Assembly (NCBI GenBank): GCA_021823385.1
Contig: JAKAOC010000016.1
Span: 1 to 12,235, forward strand
DNA length: 12,235 nt
Direction of reading: 5' to 3'
Source of the DNA: Actinomycetes bacterium
GTDB lineage: Bacteria; Actinomycetota; Acidimicrobiia; Acidimicrobiales; Acidimicrobiaceae
Every line of letters begins with the position of its first letter. Positions within the stretch are counted from its first letter, which is position 1. Shown here in pieces: positions 1 through 4,517 of this stretch. Both the position numbers and the translations under genes were made by a program. Under the pieces are notes generated by a model. That model worked only from the letters and a program-made list of their open reading frames with translations, ran no database searches and was not told where the DNA came from.

Positions 1-116
1 AGGCGGTGCAGCTCTCCTTCGACGCGGCGTTCCTCCTGATCGTGCTGGTGCTGGCGCTGATAACAGCCTCGAGAATCATCGTCGCCAGAGCGTCTCGCCA
101 TCGCGAGGTGGCCTGA
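1..116 (+). CDS. C-terminal tail of a membrane protein, possibly an ABC-transporter permease (partial)
   Basis: Only the last 37 codons lie in the window, with codons starting at base 3 and the TGA stop at 114-116. The peptide has a hydrophobic stretch (FLLIVLVLALITA) followed by an Arg/His-rich tail, as in a final transmembrane helix with a cytoplasmic positive end. The pattern (QLSFDAA, then the helix, then SRIIVARASRHR) resembles the C-terminus of PstA/PstC-type permeases, but 37 residues are too few to name a family. Codon use is strongly GC3-rich, which supports real coding. It points away from the minus-strand gene block, so the two transcription units converge on 117-737. Reality as a gene end is likely; the family is a guess. 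Confidence 0.55.
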   Translation, partial: AVQLSFDAAFLLIVLVLALITASRIIVARASRHREVA

Positions 117-737
117 GTAACGCTGCGAAGGCCGCACACGCACGCCCGACTTGGAGGGTATGCGCACATAGCGGCAAGGCGGGCCGGAGAGCCGCGCCCG
201 ACGGGACGAGCACCCGGACGGCAAGTTATTCCTTGATGTCGCTGAAGCCCGGGCCATCCGGGATCACGCCAGGGAGAAATACGATATGAGCCCAGGTACG
301 ACTCCCTTGACCATCTGGCGCCCGTCGAGTTCGAAGCCCTAGCCCTAGCCCTTGGCCGAGGAGCGCGGGGCGCTCAGAGGAGCTGCCCGGCAGAGGAGAG
401 TACGAGTGGCGCCACACCTGAAGGCCGCATGGCGGCTGCAGGAGGGCGTCGTCGGCATTTGGACGGCACGCGCCGCGTTTGCGCCGCCGGCGCACCTCTT
501 TCCGACCTTTTACCGGGAGTCGGTTCTCCGGTTCCCGTTCGCCATGGGTTCGCCATTGGCCCCAAAGCACAAATGATTGGGCGCGGACCGGGCAACCGGT
601 GTCGCCTCGGCATGGCAATGCTCATTCGCCAGCAGTTCCGGTGGTCATCGATGATTCCCGCAGTCGTGCTCTCCCAACTTGGCACGGGTGCCCACCCGGC
701 CGTCCTCGGCGTATGGCCACGGCGGTTGTTGTCGTCG
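117..737. other. Intergenic region with no convincing gene
   Basis: This gap lies between a + strand gene end and the minus-strand sortase stop. Open frames here mostly overlap each other on both strands and look like GC-driven artefacts. The one frame with some support is 406-576 on +: a GTG preceded by AGGAG about 7 bases upstream, 56 codons, mostly G or C at third positions, but matching no family I know. Short inverted repeats occur at 361-375 (GAGCGC, 3-base loop, GCGCTC) and 685-698 (CGGGTG/CACCCG). The second lies about 40 bases downstream of the sortase stop and could contribute to transcript ending, though no T-run follows. A short tandem AGCCCT motif occurs near 336-352. Confidence 0.5.
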
Positions 738-1454
738 CTAGCCCTGGCTCGCGGATCCCGTTGCAGCCGGAGCGGCACCGGTGGGAGGTGTGGCTGCGAC
801 GAGGGTGGTGTAGACGACAATGTTCGAAAGGTAGTGGCGGGTTGAGCTGTCGAATTGTCCACCGCAGGTGACCAGTTGCAGAGCGGGGTAACCATGGGAC
901 GCGTACACCTGTTGGGACGGGAACTGCGACCTGGGATACATGACCAGGTTCGTGACCGCGAAACGGGCGATCACACCATCGGCCAACGTGACCTCGACGG
1001 TATCACCTACCTGCAATAAGCGCAGCTTGAAGAAGACTGCTGGGCCTTGGTAGGAGTCGACATGTCCCAGGATGACCGCCGAGCCGACCTGGCCGGGAGA
1101 GGGACCGAGGCGATACCAGCCCGGTTGGGCGAAGTCGGTCGGCACCTGGACGGTTCCGTTGGGATTCAGTCCGAGGGTCGACAACGACACCGCCAAGTCG
1201 ATGGCCGGGACACGCAAAAAGACCGGAACCGCCCTGGCAACTACGAGGTCCGCTTGCCGGGCCACGGCTGACAGGCTGTGCCGGGGATGAGCGCTAGGCA
1301 TGGACGCCTGACGCACCGGGGGTGGCAGAGCCCCATTGGAACCCCGCACGCCAATCGTCAGGCTGGTGGTGGCAACCGCCAGCAGCACGACGGTCGCCAC
1401 CCACCAGCGCCTCGAAGGCGGCCTCCTATGTGCCGGCGCAGCCGCCCTGGTCAT
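738..1454 (-). CDS. Class F-like sortase (cell-surface transpeptidase)
   Basis: This 238-aa protein has a cytoplasmic N-terminus rich in Arg, one membrane anchor at about residues 18-36, a linker, and a sortase beta-barrel from about residue 76 to 218. The three catalytic residues of the family are visible: His131 in ILGHVDS, Cys197 in LVTCGG, and Arg206 in SSTRHYLSN. Length, single N-terminal anchor and the TCGG...R spacing fit actinobacterial class F sortases. Such enzymes cleave a C-terminal sorting signal after its Thr and join the protein to a cell-wall acceptor. The ATG overlaps the stop of the upstream DUF3494 gene by 4 bases (ATGA), so translation is probably coupled. That upstream protein carries a plausible sorting signal and is the likely substrate. 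The Ala/Pro/Thr-rich C-terminal tail (about 219-238) is probably disordered. Class assignment is from motifs, not alignment. Confidence 0.88.
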   Translation of the reverse strand: MTRAAAPAHRRPPSRRWWVATVVLLAVATTSLTIGVRGSNGALPPPVRQASMPSAHPRHSLSAVARQADLVVARAVPVFLRVPAIDLAVSLSTLGLNPNGTVQVPTDFAQPGWYRLGPSPGQVGSAVILGHVDSYQGPAVFFKLRLLQVGDTVEVTLADGVIARFAVTNLVMYPRSQFPSQQVYASHGYPALQLVTCGGQFDSSTRHYLSNIVVYTTLVAATPPTGAAPAATGSASQG

Positions 1455-2434
1455 ACATCCCTGCCGCCCGACCCGTTATAGCCCCAGCGCCTGCGAATGG
1501 CCTGGCCCGCAGCAGCTCCGGCACCGATAAGTGCCATCCCACCCAGGGTCAGCAGCACGATGCTGTCACCGGAGCCCGAGGCTCCGCCCACGCCGGTCTT
1601 CGGCGCTCCCGTGGGGATGACCGTGGTAGCGGCGGTCGTCCCTGTGTTGGCGGTCGTCCCCGTTGTGGTCGTGCTCGTAGTCGTCGCGGTGGTGCACGTC
1701 GGGACTGTTATGGTGTTGTCATCCAGGCTGACCTGGCCGTTGCGGGCCAAGACCCGCCCGGCCACGGTGGCTCCGGTCTGCACCGACGCCGAGGTCAACG
1801 CCATGATGGTTCCGGCGAAGTTGCTGCCTGTTCCCAGGGTGGCCGAACTACCCACCTGCCAGAACACGTTGCACGCCTGGGCTCCACCGATCAGTTTGAC
1901 CGTGCTGCTCGATGCGGTGATCAGTGTCGATCCGGCTTGGAAGATGAAGACGGCGTTGGGGTCATTTTGGCCGTCGAGCGTGACCGTGCCGGTCAGGCTC
2001 ATAGCCGAGGCGACCTTGTACACGCCGGGGGCCAGCGTCGTACCGCCCAGGTCGGGATTGGCCACGGTCGTGGCCGGGGTCCGCCCCGCGGCGTCGTTAT
2101 AAGCGGTGGTCAGATCCGCCTGGGCGCCGGCAGCGACGGCATCTCCCAGGTGAATGGTTCCGTTGTTCACCTGACCAGGTGGGAATCCCGTCACGGCCGT
2201 ACCCGGGCTCACGCCCACATCCCCGGATATCACCGACGGGCCGGTATTGGTCACCGTAGTGCCGGCCAGCACCGCAAACGGTGCGGCATTACCCAATCCC
2301 ACCTGCGGTTGGGCCGCGAGCGCCGCCGGCGCTCCCAGCGCCACCGCAAAGACGGCCAGAGTGGCGGCGGCCCCCACGGTGAATAACCGACGGAGCGGAC
2401 GCCGCTTGCCAACCGAACTGGTCAGAGACCTCAC
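1451..2434 (-). CDS. Secreted DUF3494 (ice-binding-like) protein with C-terminal sortase anchor
   Basis: I place the start at the GTG at 2434-2432 because AAAAGGAGG (2450-2442) sits 7 bases upstream; an upstream ATG at 2527 lacks such a site. The 327-aa product has a signal peptide (RR-containing N-region, hydrophobic core about 17-35, likely cleavage near ALA-A at 40). A DUF3494 domain follows at about 46-247, with typical stretches FAVLAGTTVTNTG, ISGDVGVSPG, LAPGVYK, AVFIFQAGSTL, ACNVFWQVGSSATLG, FAGTIMA and GRVLARNG. DUF3494 forms a right-handed beta-helix; some members bind ice, many have other or unknown roles. After it come a Thr-rich linker (about 248-274), an APKTG motif (277-281), a hydrophobic segment (about 291-309) and RRR (314-316), the layout of a sortase signal although the first residue is not the usual Leu. 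The stop overlaps the sortase start. Ice binding itself is not shown. Confidence 0.9.
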   Translation of the reverse strand: MRSLTSSVGKRRPLRRLFTVGAAATLAVFAVALGAPAALAAQPQVGLGNAAPFAVLAGTTVTNTGPSVISGDVGVSPGTAVTGFPPGQVNNGTIHLGDAVAAGAQADLTTAYNDAAGRTPATTVANPDLGGTTLAPGVYKVASAMSLTGTVTLDGQNDPNAVFIFQAGSTLITASSSTVKLIGGAQACNVFWQVGSSATLGTGSNFAGTIMALTSASVQTGATVAGRVLARNGQVSLDDNTITVPTCTTATTTSTTTTGTTANTGTTAATTVIPTGAPKTGVGGASGSGDSIVLLTLGGMALIGAGAAAGQAIRRRWGYNGSGGRDV

Positions 2435-2542
2435 GGACTTTCCTCCTTTTGAACCGGAACTCCGTCCGATCCAGCCTGCGGTCAGACCGCCGCAACTATC
2501 ACGAGCACAAAACAATTTGTCCTCCATTTCCGACCAGGATCG

Positions 2543-2569
2543 CGGCCGGAAAGAATGCCCCTCCGGCCG
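2543..2569 (-). terminator. Hairpin downstream of the 55-aa gene (terminator-like, no T-run)
   Basis: CGGCCGGA (2543-2550) and TCCGGCCG (2562-2569) form a perfect 8-bp GC stem with an 11-base loop. It begins 15 bases past the stop of the 55-aa gene in the minus direction and lies before the DUF3494 SD. No T-run follows, so it may end transcription weakly, slow RNA decay or do nothing. Confidence 0.3.
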
Positions 2570-2584
2570 GTGCTTCCACGTGCA

Positions 2585-2752
2585 CTAGACATCGGCGTCC
2601 GGGTGCTGGCGCGGTCCGAAATCGCCAAATCGGCCCCACCCTGCCCAGTACGCAATCGACAGGAAGGCACCAATGGCGCCTACGATCACCAAGACGACGC
2701 CGGCGGTACGGAAGCCGGAACGCTGCCCCTCCGCGTTAGCTGCAAAGTTCAT
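2585..2752 (-). CDS. Small single-span membrane protein, unknown function
   Basis: This is a 55-residue protein with a polar N-terminus (about 1-14), one hydrophobic helix (GVVLVIVGAIGAFLSIAYWAG, about 18-38) and a short polar tail rich in Gly, Asp and Pro. The chosen ATG at 2752 has AAAGGGG about 8 bases upstream. In-frame ATGs further upstream (2803 and 2782) would extend the N-terminus; the one at 2803 lies only about 2 bases from a strong AAGGAG, which is too close to be ideal. A short overlapping frame with a better-placed start lies at 2736-2798 and may act as a leader peptide. The stop is TAG at 2587-2585. I do not recognise a family. Same strand and envelope theme as its neighbours support a real gene, with the start uncertain. 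Confidence 0.55.
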   Translation of the reverse strand: MNFAANAEGQRSGFRTAGVVLVIVGAIGAFLSIAYWAGWGRFGDFGPRQHPDADV

Positions 2753-2904
2753 GGTCGCTGCCCCTTTCGCAGTTCGACCCATTCGCGACGATTCCCATGA
2801 CATTCTCCTTGGCCGGTACTGCCGGACACTTCGTGAGGGGCTGCTGCGAATGTCGCGCAAACCACCCAAATTCTTCCTCCGGGCATTCTTCACTCTCACA
2901 AGTG

Positions 2905-2938
2905 GTGCTTTTGTGGCCAAAGGGCCACACGAAGGCAC
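2905..2938 (-). other. Long imperfect stem-loop between two small membrane-protein genes
   Basis: TGTGGCC and GGCCACA form a 7-bp stem around AAAG, extended outward through a one-base bulge, A-T and wobble pairs, to a terminal GTGC/GCAC clamp, giving about 14 pairs in total. It lies about 86 bases beyond the DUF6131-type stop and upstream of the 55-aa gene, so it could be the end of one transcript or a leader element of the next. No T-run follows on the minus strand. Confidence 0.3.
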
Positions 2939-3023
2939 TGCTCAGACTCCCTGCAATCGGCCCTGACAGGCAGGGTCCAACCGGGATTTCGCTCAGACGG
3001 CACAGGGTCCCTGATTCAGGCAA

Positions 3024-3179
3024 CTAGAAGTAGTGCCGTCGGCCTCCCACGGCGTGGCCGAGTGCTCCAAGGAGCCACAAGGCCAGCCCAATAACGAGGA
3101 CGACCACTCCGATCGTCCAGACAAGGGCGATACCGGTAAGAAATCCGATGACTAGAAGGACTACGCCGAGAATTATCAT
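3024..3179 (-). CDS. DUF6131-type small membrane protein
   Basis: This 51-aa gene has an ATG at 3179 and AGGAGG 5 bases upstream (3190-3185), one of the best ribosome binding sites in the window. The protein begins MIILGVVLLVIGFLTG, continues WTIGVVVLVIGLALWLLGALG and ends with GGRRHYF. Two hydrophobic helices around a short turn, the ILWTIG-like middle, the WLLG motif and the GGRRH-aromatic end match my memory of the DUF6131 family, small actinobacterial membrane proteins of unknown function. Helices span about 2-20 and 22-42. It stands alone, about 126 bases after the 127-aa gene and its inverted repeat. Family assignment is by recalled pattern; the reading frame itself is very well supported. 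Confidence 0.8.
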   Translation of the reverse strand: MIILGVVLLVIGFLTGIALVWTIGVVVLVIGLALWLLGALGHAVGGRRHYF

Positions 3180-3254
3180 GGGGGCCTCCTAAGGCCGTAT
3201 CTTTATTAGGTCGCAAGCAGCCGAAGCCGACGATCCGTCGCTGGGCGATTCGGG

Positions 3255-3303
3255 CCCGGCTGCTTTCGGTGTGGAGGTTATGCCCGCTGCGGCCGCAGCC
3301 GGG
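3255..3303 (-). terminator. Inverted repeat just past the 127-aa gene stop
   Basis: CCCGGCTGC (3255-3263) and GCAGCCGGG (3295-3303) are perfect 9-bp complements, and the inner arm overlaps a 14-bp palindrome GCTGCGGCCGCAGC (3286-3299). In the minus direction the structure begins 2 bases after the TAA at 3308-3306. The two pairings exclude each other. There is no T-run, so it is a possible terminator or RNA-stability element at the end of the bicistronic unit. Confidence 0.35.
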
Positions 3304-3305
3304 GG

Positions 3306-3689
3306 TTAGGGCCCTGGCGCGGTCCGAGAAGGGGCGGGCGGTGGATCGACGGTTTCGCGGCTGCCGGAATCCTGTCCCTCAATCAGGTCGTCCCGCTCCT
3401 TTCTGAGGGCATCCGCCTGGCTGCGAGACTGGCTCAGGCCATGGCGCGCCGCCTTTCCCCGGCGGGAGGTCCAACGTGCCCCAACCAGGAGCAGGCTCAG
3501 CCCCAAAAGGGCGATAGCCCCGACCACCACGCCATAGAAAAACAAGGTGCCAGTGGACCCGGTCACGTGGTACCCGAATACCGCAAACCCGTGGCTTAGA
3601 GCGTGTCCACTCCCCGAGTTGGCCAGTACGCCGGCCACGGCGACAACCACGGCGACGATCAAGATGACGAGTCCGACGATGACGATCAT
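3306..3689 (-). CDS. Two-span membrane protein with polar C-terminal tail, unknown function
   Basis: The 127-aa product starts at ATG 3689 with AGGAGGG (3701-3695) 5 bases upstream. Helix 1 covers about 2-23 and helix 2 about 48-71. Between them is a loop containing HGFAVFGYHVTGSTGTLF, which may be a conserved signature. After helix 2 comes a basic segment (ARWTSRRGKAARHG), then a charged stretch likely to be helical (SRSQADALRKERDDLIEG) and a Pro-rich end. The layout suggests both ends are cytoplasmic. The ATG overlaps the stop of the 109-aa gene by 4 bases (ATGA), implying co-translation and perhaps a joint complex. I recall similar proteins in actinobacteria with no assigned role. Frame and start are solid; function is unknown. 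Confidence 0.8.
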   Translation of the reverse strand: MIVIVGLVILIVAVVVAVAGVLANSGSGHALSHGFAVFGYHVTGSTGTLFFYGVVVGAIALLGLSLLLVGARWTSRRGKAARHGLSQSRSQADALRKERDDLIEGQDSGSRETVDPPPAPSRTAPGP

Positions 3690-4015
3690 GACTTCCCTCC
3701 TGATTCGCGTATTTCAATGCCAACCGAAGGTGCCGCACTTTGGCCCGTGAAGGCTTCGCCCTCGCCGGCTCTTGGGTTGGCCAATTCGATGCGGTCCCAT
3801 CGGCGGCTGGCCAAGCTAAAGCCGAGCCCCAGGGCCAGGACGACGATGGCGCCGACCCAGAAGACATAGACGGCAAAGCCGATCAGACCCAAGACCAGAG
3901 CCACGCCCAACACGGCCACCATCGAGGCGTCGGAGCTTTTGTCCTGGTTCAGTATCCGTGCCAGCCGCTCGTTCAGGCGGGACTGGATGGCAGAACCTGA
4001 TGATCTACCGGACAT
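3686..4015 (-). CDS. Small two-span membrane protein, unknown function
   Basis: The 109-aa product has a polar N-terminus with an amphipathic stretch (IQSRLNERLARILNQD, about 10-25), two adjacent hydrophobic helices (about 32-50 and 52-69), an RRWDR boundary and an acidic, Gly/Ser-rich tail. The two helices are separated by little more than a turn, so they probably form a hairpin with both ends in the cytoplasm. The only in-frame start is ATG 4015. Its strong SD, AAGGAGG (4042-4036), lies 20 bases away, with a perfect GC hairpin between them that would shorten the effective distance to about 6. It is first in a coupled pair with the 127-aa gene, and a candidate promoter lies about 70 bases upstream. 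No family recognised. Confidence 0.75.
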   Translation of the reverse strand: MSGRSSGSAIQSRLNERLARILNQDKSSDASMVAVLGVALVLGLIGFAVYVFWVGAIVVLALGLGFSLASRRWDRIELANPRAGEGEAFTGQSAAPSVGIEIRESGGKS

Positions 4016-4029
4016 GGGGGACGTCCCCC
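4016..4029 (-). promoter_or_regulatory. Perfect GC palindrome between SD and start codon of the 109-aa gene
   Basis: GGGGGACGTCCCCC directly abuts the ATG at 4015. In RNA it would fold as five G-C pairs with an ACGU loop, placed between AAGGAGG (4042-4036) and the start codon. Alternatively the DNA palindrome could be an operator. A second GGGACGTC copy lies at 4060-4067 in the same leader and could pair with half of this hairpin. Confidence 0.55.
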
Positions 4030-4517
4030 GTTCCGCCTCCTTGCCGTCAAACCGAATGTGGGACGTCGCGGAGGCCTAGGTTCCTATTGTATCACCATTG
4101 GACAGTTATGTGACGCGATGAACGCCGGGCCTACCGCCGCGTGGGTGTTGGCGGCCGCATCCGGGTAGCCGGCAAGACACCTGGCACCTCGAAAGAGGGT
4201 TGGCGTGACCCCGGGGCGAAGACTGCTCGATGCCGGCAGGCTCGGCGGCCTCGCCGACCCAGGCGGCGATCGCTTCGAGGCGCAGTTGGCTTGGCCCTCA
4301 ACGGCAAGCTCGGGGTGCGTTTCCCAGTACGCCGTAGACCCTGCCATCACGAAATGAGCACGGAGCGCTTCGGGCAGAGGCGGGCAATTACCGCAAAGCC
4401 TGGCAGACCACGTGGCCACTATCGCGCTGCCCTCGCCCGGACATCGCGCTCGCATGATTTCCACCGGGGCGCAAATCCCGGCGCGTCGACCGGAAATCCT
4501 CCCAGGAGACTGCGATT
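4030..4517. other. Divergent intergenic region upstream of the regulator
   Basis: The region separates the minus-strand membrane-protein block from the + strand LuxR gene. It contains the SD (4042-4036) and candidate promoter of the minus-strand unit. On the minus strand, about 4106-4350 reads like a broken gene: one frame contains STAYWETHPELAVEGQ, and after a one-base shift another contains QLRLEAIAAWVGEAAEPAGIEQ with strongly GC3-rich codons. I cannot name the family and no intact start, SD and frame coincide. I see no clear -35/-10 pair for the regulator in the + direction. Confidence 0.4.
4086..4114 (-). promoter_or_regulatory. Candidate sigma70-type promoter for the 109/127-aa unit
   Basis: On the minus strand GTCACA (4114-4109, 4 of 6 matches to TTGACA) is followed after exactly 17 bases by TACAAT (4091-4086, 5 of 6 matches to TATAAT). 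Transcription would begin near 4079 and give a leader of about 64 bases carrying the SD and the GC hairpin. The -10 is an AT-rich island in GC-rich surroundings, which adds weight. Confidence 0.4.

Noticed and set aside
374..895. Minus-strand frame of 173 codons
   Set aside because: It overlaps the sortase C-terminus in another frame and continues through a gap of poor codon bias; no SD and no protein-like motifs.
1620..1700. Repeated GCGGTCGTCCC units suggesting a tandem repeat
   Set aside because: The repeats encode the Thr-rich linker of the DUF3494 protein and reflect codon repetition, not a separate element.
1322..2386. Plus-strand frame of 354 codons opposite the sortase and DUF3494 genes
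   Set aside because: It is antisense to two well-supported genes, low in complexity (Arg/Gly/His) and has no SD or domain.
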